64,000 nucleotides of DNA from Zingiber officinale (taxonomy: Eukaryota > Streptophyta > Magnoliopsida > Zingiberales > Zingiberaceae): contig NC_055997.1 of NCBI RefSeq assembly GCF_018446385.1, forward strand, positions 39,250,254 through 39,314,253, written 5' to 3'. The notes below the pieces were generated by a model, which made no database searches, was not told the origin of the DNA, and worked only from the letters and a program-made list of their open reading frames with translations. The translations under genes and the position numbers were made by a program. Positions 1 to 11,559 of this stretch are shown in pieces (the first letter of the stretch is position 1; every line of letters starts with the position of its first letter).

Positions 1-1138
1 AAAGAGGAAAAGTATTATAAAAAAAATCCAGAATATATTAAAACTGCAAAAGAGAAAAGAAAAACTTTGACTAACAAATGGAAACTGAAACCTTACTTGC
101 AAAGAGAAAGAAACAATGCAAAGATAAACAATCATCAACTCTTTCTGTTGGCCTAACAAGCCTCTAGACCTAAAATCCACAGCAAGAACCACAACACCGC
201 CGTAAAATCAAACAAAAACCCCAGCTTTCTCTCATAAAATCACCATATTGGAAACCAAAACAAAATGGTCGATTCGAAAAGCCTAGCAAAAAGAACCAAC
301 TCAACCATCACCTCCATAATGTAGGTCCACAATAACCAACAAAAGCAAGACATAAAAGCAAAAAGATCGGGCGGCTCCAACCTCAGTGCGAGGACCTGGC
401 CGAGGGCTGCCATCTCCAACAAGTCTTAGCTACTAAGTCTCCACTAAGTCTTTAGATTTCGAAGATAAACATCATAAAGTAAGGAGTTAAAAAAGCCAAA
501 AGCAAGAAAGAGAGAAAGCAAGGAGGCAGTAGAATGGGAAGGCAAACACAGGACGACACAGGGTGCTGCTTTTCCTTGCGATCCCATCCCACTCCCACGC
601 CACTACGGCACAGGATGGCACAGGGTTCCACGAGTGAAAGAAGCAGCAGTGGAAGGTCAAAGGGTCTCGTCGAACTCAGAAACCTGCTCACTAGGAAACG
701 AGAGGAGCACACTGTCGTGGAGGAAGATCCAGTGGAGACGTGAAGAGATTGTATGAGGAGAGGGAAAGAAAAATGGCTTAGGTTCGGAAACGCGAAGGGG
801 AAAACATAGCGCCGAAAAGAAAACAACGAGGGAAAGCAAAACAGCGAGGGGGAAAATGACCAAAGTTGATTACAACGGTTTTTTCAAAACTGTTGTTGTA
901 GCAGCTAAAAAAGTGCTTAAAGACAACGGATTTAGAAAACCGTTGTAAAAAGTGTTGTTGATTTCAAAAAGAAATCGCTCAATGACAACAATTTTACCAA
1001 AACCATTGTCTTTTATATTTAATGGGAGTTCAAAGACAACGATTTTGGCAAAAACGGTTGTCTTTGAGCACATACGCAACACTTTCTCTTAAAACCATTG
1101 TCGTAGGGGTGTTTTCTTTTAACATTTTTGTTGTAGTG
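1..1138. mobile_element. CACTA (En/Spm-type) transposon, one terminal part
   Basis: The right end reads ...TTTTTGTTGTAGTG at 1125-1138, which is the complement of CACTACAACAAAAA, the usual terminus of plant CACTA transposons. Inside it, from about 862 to 1138, short sub-terminal motifs of the type ACAACGRTTTT/AAAACCRTTGT recur in both orientations (near 873, 924, 984, 1039 and 1092), as expected for transposase-binding repeats. The other terminus is not present between 1 and 860, so the element continues off the left edge. No transposase domain is recognisable in 1-860; small open frames there look accidental. Copia-1 coding sequence begins directly at its right flank, so this element inserted into Copia-1. 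The family assignment is strong; orientation and autonomy are unknown. Confidence 0.75.
862..1138. repeat. CACTA sub-terminal repeat block
   Basis: About 275 bases hold at least five inverted or direct copies of an ACAACGGTTTT-like 11-mer, several forming hairpin pairs (for example around 922-948 and 1037-1063). In CACTA elements such blocks bind the transposase accessory protein. The terminal TAGTG at 1134-1138 closes the block. Confidence 0.65.
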
Positions 1139-1141
1139 CGT

Positions 1142-2601
1142 GTATCTACTCAGTTTACTTACTGCTTAGGTGAAGTCTGATCGTGTACAACTCATCAAGT
1201 ATATCAGACTTCTAATCACTCGAGAGTACTCTATCTAAGAGATACTTTCTCCTCGATTCTTCAATAGATGTTGACAAGTATGTATCGATGTTTGTGCCAA
1301 TATAATATCACCCTTGGTGAACTTCTCAAGAATCTTGTTCACATAATATGACTGACTAAAAATAAGTCCTTCTGTTGTTCTAAGAATTTTAATTTCTATA
1401 ATCACATCAGCTAGGCTCATGTCTTTCATGTCAAATCTTGAGTTCAACATATCTTTAATGGATTTGATTATCTTATCATTACTCTCAATGATAAATATAG
1501 CATCTATATATATATACAAGATGACATAGTCATTCTTTGTGACTTTCATATAGACACATTTATCACATTTATTGATCTTGAATCTGCATTCCTTCATGAC
1601 ATTACCAGATCTTTTATGTCATTGATTTGGTGTCTATGACTTCACCAATCTACAAACCTTATTTTCTACCCTAGCATAGAAAATCTTTCAGATTGCTCCA
1701 TATAGATTTTCTCTTTTAAATTCCCATTTAGAAAGATTATTTTTATATTCATCTGATGTATTTCTAGATTTCATAGAGCAGTGATAACGAATAATACTCT
1801 AATGGAAGTTATTTTCAACACCAAAGAATACGTATCAAAGTAATCAAGGTATTCTCGTTGTCCGTATCCTTTGATTACCAATATGGCCTTGTACTTGTCA
1901 ATCATGTCATTTGATTTCATTTTCTTCTTGAAGATCAACTTGCAACCTAGTAGTTTGCTTCTCTAAGGAAGATCCACAAGTTCCTAGGTGTGATTTTTTA
2001 AGATAGAGTATATTTCAGATGAAATTATTTCTTTCCAGTGAGGTCCATCAGAAGAGCTTACTACTTCTAAATAACTGTGGGGCTAACTTTCCAACATGAA
2101 AGTAATAAAATCCATTTTATAGGATTTTTTCACTCAAGCTCTTTTACTTCGTCTAAGCTTAACCTCAACTAGTTTATCATCTTCTTCTTCTTATATTTCA
2201 TATGCTCATTTAAAGGAGCTACCTTCCTCTCGGGTCTTATACGGAAACACATGCTTGAAGATCGAGACATTACTTGATTCTATTATAGAGTTCTTGTGTA
2301 TATTCGATATTTGTGACTCATACACAAAGAAACGGTACACACTACTATTATGTGCATATCCAATGAATATGTAATTAATAGTTTTTAGTTCTATTTTAAT
2401 CCTTTTCAGATTAGGCACCAAAATATTGGCAAGATACCTCCACATTCGTAAATATTTGTAGGATGGTTGTCTTCCATTACATAACTCATAAGGGCTCTTA
2501 TATATTTTATTTCAGGACACCTTATTTAAAAGGTAATTAACTGCTAATATAGCTTCCCCCACACGAACTATGGCAGTCTAAAACTTAATAAAAGAGCATT
2601 T
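1142..2601 (-). pseudogene. Copia-1 integrase C-terminus and reverse transcriptase remnant
   Basis: The minus strand from 2601 to about 2206 reads as the end of a Copia integrase core (motifs NKIYKSPYEL and IFIGYAHNSSVYRFFVYE are visible). It is followed by a degraded stretch, and then by a reverse transcriptase part open from 1597 to 1235. The catalytic YVDD box appears as YIDA, with the second aspartate lost, followed by the conserved DMKDM and SQSYYV motifs. Below 1235 the frame continues with stops (EYSRVI, LMSCTRSD) until it meets the CACTA terminus at 1138. The loss of the catalytic Asp and the stop codons show it is inactive. It adjoins the LTR of the gag-only element at 2602. Confidence 0.85.
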
Positions 2602-3039
2602 TGTTGGTCCATGTTAGGCCAGCTAGAGGGGGTGAATAGCCTACAAGGAGAGTTAGAGAATTTCTCTTGCTTGGAACTTTAGTAAGAAAAATTAATTAAT
2701 TAAGCACAAGTAATAAATATAATATGAAAACAACTTAAAGAAATAAGTAAGAGACACTAAAGATTACTTGGTTACAACTTAAGTTGTTAATCCAAGGCGT
2801 TTGAAAAGCTCCACTAGAATGACTTCTTTGTTGAAGGTGGAGTAGCCTCTTACACACTTTGAAACCTCAAAAAAAGACTAGGAATTGAATATAGAAGTTG
2901 TTGTTAGATTCCTAGCTTTAGGGGCTTTTTATAGCCTCCTGAAATATGTTATTGTTGGTTGGAGGCGCCTCTAGGAAGGTCTAGGGCACCTCCAATGAGG
3001 ATAGAGTTTTATTTGAACTCCAACGATCATCCAACGGTA

Positions 3040-5592
3040 TGTTAGGATGTATACTAAAAGCCTAGCTTTTTGTAAATATTTATTTTGAAATAAGAATCAC
3101 ATTGGTCAAATGTCTGCATTTATGTTAAATGTAGTTGTCCATTTAATTTATATTGTAGATAACATGGTGTGTGGTGCCACATAGAAGATCATGTTATCAG
3201 TTCCTTATAAATTATAAATAGTAGCTCACAACCAAGATGGAATGAGACAACTCATTGGAGTGGTTGTAGTGTAATTTGGTATCAGTTTATCTTGACTATA
3301 AAATTACACTAGTATACTATGTATGTATTGAGCAGGACCATTTGAGGTAGTTTCTTTTTATACTGACTACATAAAAGAACAAAACCTCCGTTATTATGGA
3401 TGTGTGTACTCTTAATCCCGATATAATAACAAGCACATATACTTAGTATGTATTTCTTTAATTTATCAATGGATGAGATTTAGTTCGTTAAATCAATAGG
3501 CCCGATAAGTTGGGAAATTATATTATTTATATGGTGTGTTGTTGATTATAGAAAGAAACTATGTCCTAGTAATCTAGGTTGATGATGTCCCCTTAAGGAG
3601 CTCATAAGGATTGTCATGTAAACCCTGCAGGTGGACTTAGTCTGGCATGACAATGAAGTTGAGTGGTACTACTCTCGGAGCTAGATATTAATTAAGTGAG
3701 TTGTCAGTAACTCATTTAATTAGTGGAGATTCGATATATTAAACACAGGGAGACTAATGTACTCATGATAAGAAGGAGCCCATAATGTAATTTGGGATTG
3801 CTGCGGTAGTTCAATAATAACTCTTTAGTGGTATGAGTTATTATTGATGAACTTGAGTTGGGTGTTCGGGGCGAACATAGGAAGCTCAAGCTCATCAGGA
3901 GACCAAAACCAATTTCTCCTCTCGGTCCCTGTTGTAGCCTCTATAAAGCCTTGTATCCACAAAGTCCACTTCTTACCCAAGTAATGGGCCGAACGCATCC
4001 TTGCTTGGAGCAAAGGGGGCCGACCAAGCATTAGCTTGGAGCCCAAGAGGTGGCCGGCCAAGCCATGCTTTGTGTCCAAGCATGGGGTCGGCCACACCAT
4101 TAGAACTAAAGGGAGATTTTATTTTTTTTGTTAAAATCTTTCCTTTTGTAGTCATTCATGAAGGGATTTAAAAGAGAAATTTTAATTTTAAAATTTCCTT
4201 TTATAGTCATTCTCATGGTTTTAAAAGAGAGTTTTAAAATTTTAAAATATTTCCTTTTATAACTATCTACAAAAGATTAAAGAGAGATTTTAATTTTGTT
4301 AAAATCTTTCCTTATTGTAGTTATCTATAATGTTTAAAAGAGATATTTTAATTTTTGATAAAACTTTTCTTTTTTGTAATCATATTTTAAAAAGAGAAGT
4401 TTTAATTAATCTTTTCTTTTTGTAGTTGTCTACATGTTTTAAAAGAGAGAGATTAATTTTAAAACTTTCCTTTATTGCCATGTACAATAGGAAATTTAGA
4501 AAAGAGAGATTTTAATTGTTGTTAAAATTTTCTTTTTTAATGGGAGGCCATAAATAAGGAAGTTTTAATTATATTTAAAACTTTCCTTTTTTGCCATGAC
4601 CAAAGATTATAAAAGAGAAGGAGAGGGTGCCTTATGAGACACACAACCTAAGCCTTGCCTCCTCTCCTCTCTTCCTTATGGTCGGCCCTTACTCCTTCCC
4701 TTTGTTTTCTTCCTTTAAGGCCGACAGCACCTTTCTTCTTGTCTCCTCTTTTGCTTCCTTAGGACCGGCGACATCAAGGATTGGAAAATCCTTGTGGTCG
4801 GTTGCTTGGAGAGGAAGAAGAAGAAGAGGAGAAGCACTTGGTGGTCGGTTGCTTGGAGGAGAAGAAGAAGAAAGAAATTTCCTATTTTGGCATCCCTTGG
4901 TGGCTCAAGAGTCTTGAAGGAGAAGAAGTGGTTCAGGTGGATTCCATCTTGGTAGATCGTTCGTTGCCTACACAACGCCCAAGAGGAGGAGAGGAATACA
5001 ACAGAAGATCAAGAGGTCATTAGCTACAAAGAAAGGTATAACTAATTAATGGGTTCCGCTTCGAATTAATTAGTTAGTTTTCTTTATATGGATTCTGAAA
5101 GACCAATACAAGAGGCTAGCGATTTTATATTTTGATTTTGTTCTATCGATTTTGTGTATCGATTCTGCATTTCGATCTTGTGCTTCTATTGAGGTCTCTG
5201 TAGTTAAACCTAGGGTTACTGTAAGAAATTAAATATCCAATTTCTTTGAAAGACTTTGTCTAGGAAGTGGTGGATGATCCCATAACCAAGAAGGCCTACT
5301 GCCTCGCCATGTTTAACTTGGAAGTCAATCTTTGAAATAGATATTTAATCAACTTCTGTAATATGGTTTAACATAGGAAGATCACATCAGTTAAACTTGG
5401 AGTAAAAAATGTTAAGTATCATTTCCAAGCCAAGTTTAACTTCTGAAGAGCAACTTGGATTAATAATGTTAAGCATCATTTGCAATCCAAGTTTAACTTC
5501 AGTAGAGCACATGGGTAGCTAGGTAAAGTTCTGTGCTTGTACAAATTTTTGTACAGGGGAAACAGAACGGAATTCAGGTGTAGCAACCATCA
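3040..5592 (+). mobile_element. Solo LTR, TGTTAGGATGT family, 2.55 kb
   Basis: It starts TGTTAGGATGTATAC at 3040, ends ...CAACCATCA at 5592, and is flanked by perfect 5-bp duplications CGGTA (3035-3039 and 5593-5597). No primer-binding site, gag or pol is present, so it is a solo LTR left by recombination between two LTRs. Inside, 4100-4620 is a run of degenerate units of about 60 bp of the form AAAAGAGAGATTTTAATTTT followed by TTTCCTTTT. Small open frames at 3825-4155 and 4627-5023 have no recognisable domain. It probably derives from a Copia element, judging from its TGTTAG start; the family is otherwise unknown to me. Confidence 0.85.
4100..4620. repeat. Degenerate AT-rich tandem repeat in solo LTR
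   Basis: About eight units of 50-65 bp alternate AAAAGAGAGATTTTAAT with AAAATCTTTCCTTTT and TTGTAGTCATCTA. The AAAGAGA...TCTTT arrangement makes each unit partly self-complementary. Divergence between units is substantial, so this is an old array inside the LTR. Confidence 0.6.
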
Positions 5593-6107
5593 CGGTAGTC
5601 AACAACTCAAGACACCTCCATTAGAGGAGTGAGGGAGCCTCTAATGGAGGCATGAGGGAGCCTCTAATGGAGGCACAAGGGTGCCTCCAACCTTGTTGGA
5701 GGCGCCTTCCACAAGGTAACTCGCCTAGTTAACCTTCAAAACTGGTTAACTCTTCCTCGCTTTCTTGGGTGATGCTCCAGCTATCCAAAGTTGAGCTCAC
5801 ACGAATCCAACTCTGACCTTCTCCTCGAGTAGGCTTCTTCCCTAGCTTATCGTTACTCGGATACACCGCGCGCGTCCTTCTCGTCCACTTGTATAATCTT
5901 CCACAACTTCTCATCCCTCAGATGCACCGAGCTCGTCGACTCGCTTCTCATGCCATCATTCTCGTTCGCTATATATTTCGCTTGACTTATTGTGTTCCTA
6001 AGCTCTTGCAAACTTAGACACAAGCATAAAAAATAATAGGACCTAACTTGACTTGGTTGATCACATGAAAACCAACTCGGGGTACTTACAATCTCTCTCT
6101 TTTTTAT

Positions 6108-7149
6108 GTGCATCAACCCAAGTTAAGTTAGGGAGAATAAATATATATAAAAAAATTCAAAAATTTTAATTTATTACAAGTAACATAAGTGCAATCATAA
6201 TTTTGTAAAAATTATGCATTTACCTCCCTCTTAACTTATCCCTTCTCCCCCTTTGATCAAATCAAATAAAAACCAACAGTAATTAGTGGATTTTTTAAAA
6301 AAAAATAAGATTGAATAAATCAGTGAAAAAGTTAAAATATTTTTCAGAGATTTATTTTTCAAATATTCAAATTTGGGGATTAAATATCAGTTTTATCAAA
6401 AAAAAAAGTGATTGGAAAATTAGTTTTAAGTTTCAAAAAATACTAAAAATTTTTTCTTATAGTTAAATAGAAAAAGACAGATTAGGAAAAAAGATTTTAT
6501 GAAAAATATATTTTTAGTTTGATGAGAATAAATATTTTAATCAAAATTAATAAATTTTTAATTTAAATTCTTAAAAATAGATTTCTAATTCAAAATATAT
6601 TACTGATTTTTCTCAAAGTTCAAAATATAACGTTCCTTAGCTAAAAAATCAGGTTTTTCAAAATTTATCTCTAAAATAATTTAAAATTTCCTTTTTTATC
6701 AAGAATTCATAATAAATTATATATTTGTCAAAAAATTTTGAAAAAAAAATTATTCTAACAGAAAATATACTTCATTATCAAAGAAAAAAATTCAATAGAA
6801 AACATTAACAATAGGTATACAAACTAATTAATTTTGTAAACGGTATTTAAAATTAAAGAAAAATAAAATTACAGCTTGTATAAAAATTAATTTTAATCAA
6901 GCTAAACATGATTTCGGAATTCAAAATAAGTTATTATCTACTAGATTTATCAAATAGTTTCTTAGAATAGAATTTTAGCCACTTTTATAATTTAACCCAT
7001 GTAATTCCTAATGTACCAATTTAATCCATAATTTTTAAACTTTGAAACATAAACAAAATTTGAATTTTTTTCTTGATTTTAATGTTTCTTTTCCTTCTTT
7101 TAATCTTTCATTTTCAATCTTAATTTTATCAAATTGGTTTAACAAGCAT
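6108..7149. other. AT-rich non-coding interior of the minus gag-only element
   Basis: About 1 kb of strongly AT-rich sequence with no open frame of note lies between the gag remnant and the purine tract of the 3' LTR. The equivalent position in the plus-strand sister element (22450-23470) is occupied by similar AT-rich DNA, so it is a property of the family and not random decay. No gene is seen. Confidence 0.6.
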
Positions 7150-7745
7150 TCATAAACTTTTTTTTGATTTTACATATTTTGATTTATTTTTGCATAGGCT
7201 CCTAGATAAAATTTTAATTGCATTGTATAACCGATCAGGAGGCAAGAGACATACCTCACTTACCGTGTTGAAATCATTGGTCGATGCTCCCCTTTCATCG
7301 ATGCTTTCTTCTGAAACACTTTCCTCGCCTCTAGTTAGATATTCAGTTATTAATGCTAGTTTGGCAATCTCCTCAGTCTCAAACTCTTCTGAAGACGAAT
7401 CGGTATCCATTGAAGAATTGGATTCAACTTCTTTTAGTTTTTCATGGAGTTCCAGAAGCTTATCCCAGAGAGCTTTGGTGGATGTGTACGTGCCGATTCT
7501 ATCGAGTTCATCAACTGGTAGTACGCTTAGAAGGTGAACTTTACCGTTTGTCATAAACTCGTCACACTGCTTTTTTGTCCAGAGGTGTTCTTCGAGTTCG
7601 TCTCCGTTTTTGTTCTTTGGTTCTTCAAAACCATATTTCATTATTAATAAAATATTGAAATCTATCTTAAAGAATACCTCCCTTCGTCACTTCCAAAACA
7701 CAAACTCCCCCTTGAACACTGGTGGGTGGATGCTAGATTTGGACA
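7150..7745 (-). pseudogene. Copia-type gag remnant of the minus gag-only element
   Basis: From an ATG at 7745 the frame starts MSKSSIHPPVFKGEF, the usual opening of plant Copia gag (UBN2-type) proteins. It meets a TGA in place of the Arg after VFWK, then runs open from 7641 to 7150. Visible gag features are MKYGFEEP, the TSTKALWDKLLELHE segment, and an acidic tail rich in Ser/Asp/Glu (SSMDTDSSSEEFETEE). Compared with the sister copy at 14355-15404, the segment between LLELHE and the acidic tail is missing, including any zinc knuckle. It would supply capsid protein if intact; here it is truncated and stopped. Confidence 0.75.
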
Positions 7746-7789
7746 TCTTCTCGTTGCTTCAATTGGCAGTTAGTCCTTCTGAGGCAGTT

Positions 7790-7803
7790 GGGCTCTGATA
7801 CCA
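7790..7803 (-). other. Primer-binding site (initiator tRNA-Met type)
   Basis: On the minus strand TGGTATCAGAGCCC starts two bases after the CA end of the 5' LTR at 7806. The TGGTATCAGAGC core is the standard plant Copia primer-binding site complementary to the initiator tRNA-Met 3' end. Confidence 0.85.
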
Positions 7804-7805
7804 CT

Positions 7806-8726
7806 TGTTGATCCGTGTTAGGCTGGCTAGAGGGGGTGGCCTACAAGGAGAGTTAGAGAATTTCTCTAGCTTGGAACTTTAGCAAGGAAAATTAATTAAT
7901 TAAGCATAAGTAATAAACATAATATAAACAGCAACTTAAAGAAATAAGTAAGAGACACTAGAGATTACTTTGTTACAACCTATGTGGTTGTTAATCCAAG
8001 GCATTTGAAAAGTTCTACTAGAATAACTCCTTTGTCGAAGGTGGAATAGCCTCCAAAAAAAGACTAGAAATTGAATACAGAAGTTGTTGTTAGTTTTTTA
8101 GCTCCAGGGAGCATTTATATCCTCCTGGAATATGTTACTGTTGGTTGGAGGCATCTCCAATGAGAATAGAGTTTTATCTGAACTCCATCGATCATCTAAC
8201 AGTAATCGGCAACTCAAGGCACCTCCATTGGAGGCTTGAGGGTACCTCCAACAAGGTTGGAGGTGAGAGGGCGCTTCCAACAAGGTTGGGGGGTACCTTC
8301 CACAAAGAGGCACGAGGGCGTCTCTAACCTTGTTAGAGGCACCTTCCACAAGACAACTCGCCCAGTTAACCTTCAAAACTGATTAACTCTTCTCTACTTG
8401 CTTGGGTGATGCTTTGGCCATTCAGAGTTGAGCTCACTTGAACTCAATTCTGACATTCTCTTTGAGCAAACTTCCTCCCCGATTTCTCATCCCTCAGATA
8501 CACTATGCTCATCCTTCTCATCCACTGATGCACTCTTCCATAGCTTCTCATCCTCGGATGCACCGAGTCCATCGACTTGTTTCCCGTGCCATACTTCTCG
8601 TCAGCTATGTCTTCTACTCGACTCTTATGTTCCTAAGATTCTACACACTTAGACACAAGGTATCAAACACAATAGGACCTAACTTGACATGGTTGACTAT
8701 ATCAAAACCAACATAGGATACTTACA
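7806..8726 (-). repeat. 5' LTR of the minus gag-only element
   Basis: This 921-bp LTR, read on the minus strand, starts TGTAAGTATCC at 8726 and ends ...GGATCAACA at 7806. It is the partner of 2602-6090 and is related to the LTRs at 9305-10292, 23486-24495 and 26501-27374. Confidence 0.85.
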
Positions 8727-9304
8727 CATCCATCATCTCCTTTAGAGTTCAACTCTTTTACTCAGCAACTCCATTTTGCTAAGGAGTATAAGGAGATACT
8801 GTTTCATGTCTGATTCCATGTTCGGCACATAACTCAGCGAACGGTGAAACATATTCACTGCCTCGGTCACTTCAAACTACCTTAATCTTCTTATTAAATT
8901 GGTTTTCAACCTCATTCTTATAGAGACTGAATTTCTCTATAACTTCATCCTTACTTTTGAGAAGATACACATAACAGTATTTTATGTTATTATCTACAAA
9001 AGTGATGAAGTATTTATTCCCACCACGTGTCGATGTACCTTTTAGGTCTCACACATTGGTGTGAATTAGGCACAGTAGTTTATTGCATTTTTCAATATGT
9101 TAAAAGGATGACTTTATTATTTTCACTTCAACACAAATTTCACACTTGTGTTTTTGGTTAAGGAGGAATGTAGATATGCTTTGCATGTTAATTAATCTAT
9201 ACAACACATCATAGTTAACATATCCTAGTCTACCATGCCATAAACACGAAGACTCAAACATATAAGTGGAAGAGTTTGCAATTTTATTAACCTTAGGTAT
9301 AATC
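8727..9304 (-). pseudogene. Copia-1 pre-integrase zinc region and integrase remnant
   Basis: On the minus strand 9304-9100 encodes the Copia GAG-pre-integrase module (SSCLWHGRLGYVNYD with the His of the zinc site, then HKCEICVE supplying the CxxC). It is followed by an integrase core decayed by stops down to 8727, ending in the segment before KEMMDA. The frame would continue at 2601, after the minus gag-only element, and is preceded on the other side by the plus gag-only element that begins at 9305. It is inactive; it confirms that 2602-8726 and 9305-24495 landed in one host gene. Confidence 0.8.
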
Positions 9305-10292
9305 TGTAAGTACCCCATGGTAGTTTTGATATGATCAACTAAGTCAAGTTAGGTTCTATTATTTTTTTACGCCTTGTGTCTAAGTGTGCAAGAACTTAAT
9401 AGCACAAGAAGTCGTGCAAAAGATGCAACTAACGAGAAGGACGGTACGGGAGAGAGTCGACGGGCTCAATGCGTCTGAGGGACGAGGCGCTACGGAAGAG
9501 TATGCCGATGGATGAGAAGGAACCGCATGGTGTTTCTGAGAGACGAGAAGCTGGAGCGGAAGGTTGCTCGAGAAGGCCAGAAAATGGGTTCGGGTGAGCT
9601 TTATTCCGGATGGCCGAAATCACCCAAGTGGGCGGAGTCAGAACTGAAGACCCGGATGGAAAGACGACACGAAGTTGAATGTGGTTCGAGTGCCTATAGC
9701 TATTCCAAGCCCCCAGAGTCCAAGTGCCCGGATCTACTCCGGGTGCCCGGATCGGTTTGGTCCAACCGGGGGTGCCTTGGCAAGGCTCCCCTGGGTGAAG
9801 GCGGTCCGGGCGCCAGGAGCTATTGCAAGCGCCTGGACCAAATAAAATATTATCTTTCACCCATTCCGTAGCCATTGTGATACGGATAAAGTTTTATTTA
9901 CACCTAGGCACCCAGGCCGTGCCACATCAGCAACGGTCAGTTTTGACTAGTGGGCTATAAATAGAACTCTGGTCTTCTCTTTTCAACACAACACACTTTG
10001 TACTTCAAGTTCTATTCAGTTCTATATTTCTGAGTGTCACTTTCGTGTACGAGGCTTCTCCATCTCCGACGTTTTGTTCAAGAAGGAGATTTTTCTACTG
10101 AGTTTACTTTTCTTGGAGTAGCAATTCTTTGATTGCCAACCAAGTAAATCGTTGCTTGTCTCGTACTTATTTTTTGTTCATTCTGTTTAATTAAGTGTGT
10201 AATTGTGTTGAGCCCGATCAAATTGACAAAGGTGTTTATTTTAGAATGTGCAAGGCAATTTACCTACTTTTGCCGGTCGTAAGGGACCAACA
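9305..10292 (+). repeat. 5' LTR of the plus gag-only element
   Basis: This 988-bp LTR runs from TGTAAGTACCCC to AGGGACCAACA. It has a GC-rich middle with repeated GGGYGCCYGG motifs (about 9680-9840) and a TATAAATAGA box at 9956-9965, a plausible retroelement promoter. The partner is 23486-24495. Confidence 0.85.
9956..9965 (+). promoter_or_regulatory. TATA box in LTR promoter
   Basis: TATAAATAGA stands about 335 bp before the LTR end, followed by CT-rich sequence. The second LTR has TATAAATAAA at the same place (24164-24173). Such a box at the U3/R boundary is what a Pol II LTR promoter needs; the function is inferred from motif and position. Confidence 0.6.
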
Positions 10293-10294
10293 AG

Positions 10295-10308
10295 TGGTAT
10301 CAAAGCCC
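10295..10308 (+). other. Primer-binding site of the plus gag-only element
   Basis: TGGTATCAAAGCCC follows the LTR end ACCAACA after two bases. It differs by one base from the sister element's TGGTATCAGAGCCC and again matches the initiator tRNA-Met type. Confidence 0.85.
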
Positions 10309-11559
10309 AACCAACTTCTTTGAAAGGACTAACTGTGTAACACCCCTAGGATTCCTAGAAATTCTACATAAATTTATGCATGATTAAAATGGGCCTTATG
10401 TGGATTTTTCAAAAATGAAAGGAAATAAAACCAAAAAGAAGCATGACCAAGGTTTGAACCTTGGACCTTTTAACAAGTTACAAGCCTTATGAGATATTTG
10501 ATAACCAGTAACCCCAGCAGGGGTGTGCTGTTAAGAAGGAAAGAGTGGTAGTTAAGGGTAAGGGAGGTGAATGCTCCCTTCACTTAGAAGGAAAAGTTTG
10601 AGTTTTCTTCTTCCTTCCTAATGAAAAGATGGTTTTGCCTTCTTCCTTCATTTAGAATAAATAGGAGAAAGAGAATGGAAAATTCATTTTTTTCCTCTCT
10701 TCTTCTTCCTCCTTCCTTCCTCCCACCAAAACCCTAAGTTCTCTCCTTCCCATTGCCGAATTCAAGTTAAGAGGTCTTCTTCCTAGGAAACTTCACAAAG
10801 CAAGGGTACTTTTCCTTAGTAAACCAAGCGAAAGGATGTAAGTATTCCCCTCACCTGCAGTACAAGTAGCTTTAAGTGTTTTCCATGTTCTAATGTTGCT
10901 TACAACTTAGGAATAAGCCTTACATGTTCGGCCAAGACATGAAATAAGATTCAAATGTGTTTAACCATGCTTGCCTATGACCCCCTATGATGTGTAACTA
11001 TTATGTGATGAAGTGTCATGCTTTAAATTGTTAAAAGAAAACTAGAAACATGCTTATAGGTTTCGGCCAAGGCTTGAGCATTAGGGTTGGAAACTCATTT
11101 GTGCTTACTCACTTGCTATGACATGTATGGTATGGTATTAGCTTAAAAGTTTCATGCTTAAAATGGTTTAAAAGAAACTAGAATCATGCTCCTTTAAGGT
11201 TTCGGCCAAGAAGGAATAAATGAATTAGAGGAAGTTTAGAAACTTAACTATGCTTGCTTATAATTTCTTATGATGTGTAACCCGCTATAGGATGTTAGTT
11301 TAAAGTTTTTCATGTCTTATATTGCTTAAAATGATATGAACATGCTTATATGTTTCGGCCAAGACAAGGAAATTAGGTTAAGGAGCTACCTAGGGCTTCT
11401 AAATGTCTCACATGTTATGCTAAGTGTCATGAGATATTAGGTTAATGATTCCATATTTTTATGTTGCTTGAAAACCCATGAGTATGCTTATATGTTTCGG
11501 CCAAGTCATGATTTAGGGTTTGTAGAAAGTTCAAAACCCCATCTAAGCATGAAAATGAT

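Larger units (their letters stand above)
2602..6090 (-). repeat. 3' LTR of the minus gag-only element, split by a solo LTR
   Basis: Positions 2602-3039 and 5593-6090 together align with the partner LTR at 7806-8726. They share the 'GGCTAGAGGGGG' start on the plus strand, the 'ATTAATTAATTAAGCA' stretch, the GGAGGCRCCT-rich middle, and the ACTTACA end. Without the insert the LTR is about 931 bp, against 921 bp for its partner. The insertion at 3040-5592 has a CGGTA target duplication on both sides. Confidence 0.85.
2602..8726 (-). mobile_element. Gag-only LTR element (TR-GAG-like), minus strand
   Basis: Two LTRs of one family (2602-6090, split by a solo LTR; and 7806-8726) enclose a short 1.7-kb interior. 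Read on the minus strand, each LTR starts TGTAAGTACC or TGTAAGTATCC and ends in CA. An initiator-Met type primer-binding site, TGGTATCAGAGCCC, lies at 7803-7790. A purine tract (AAAAAAGAGAGAGATTG) abuts the 3' LTR at 6091-6107. The interior encodes only a gag remnant (7745-7150), then AT-rich non-coding DNA; there is no pol. This matches the non-autonomous TR-GAG design described in plants. It sits inside the Copia-1 integrase. The flanks (cattt on the left, catcc on the right) give only a weak target-site match. Confidence 0.8.

Noticed and set aside
4627..5023. Overlapping open frames with Glu/Lys-rich runs in the solo LTR
   Set aside because: They derive from GAAGAAGAAG purine repeats; no domain, and other strand frames are equally open.
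7190..7537. Plus-strand open frames of 115 and 67 codons
   Set aside because: They are complements of the minus-strand gag remnant (7150-7641), which has recognisable gag motifs.
9429..9875. Open frames on both strands in the plus LTR (148 and 119 codons)
   Set aside because: A GC-rich LTR with few stops by composition; the partner LTR at 23486-24495 does not keep them.
10448..10463. CAAGGTTTGAACCTTG palindrome, B-box-like, in the Gypsy solo LTR (similar motif near 19305)
   Set aside because: No A box, acceptor stem or cloverleaf around it; not a tRNA gene.
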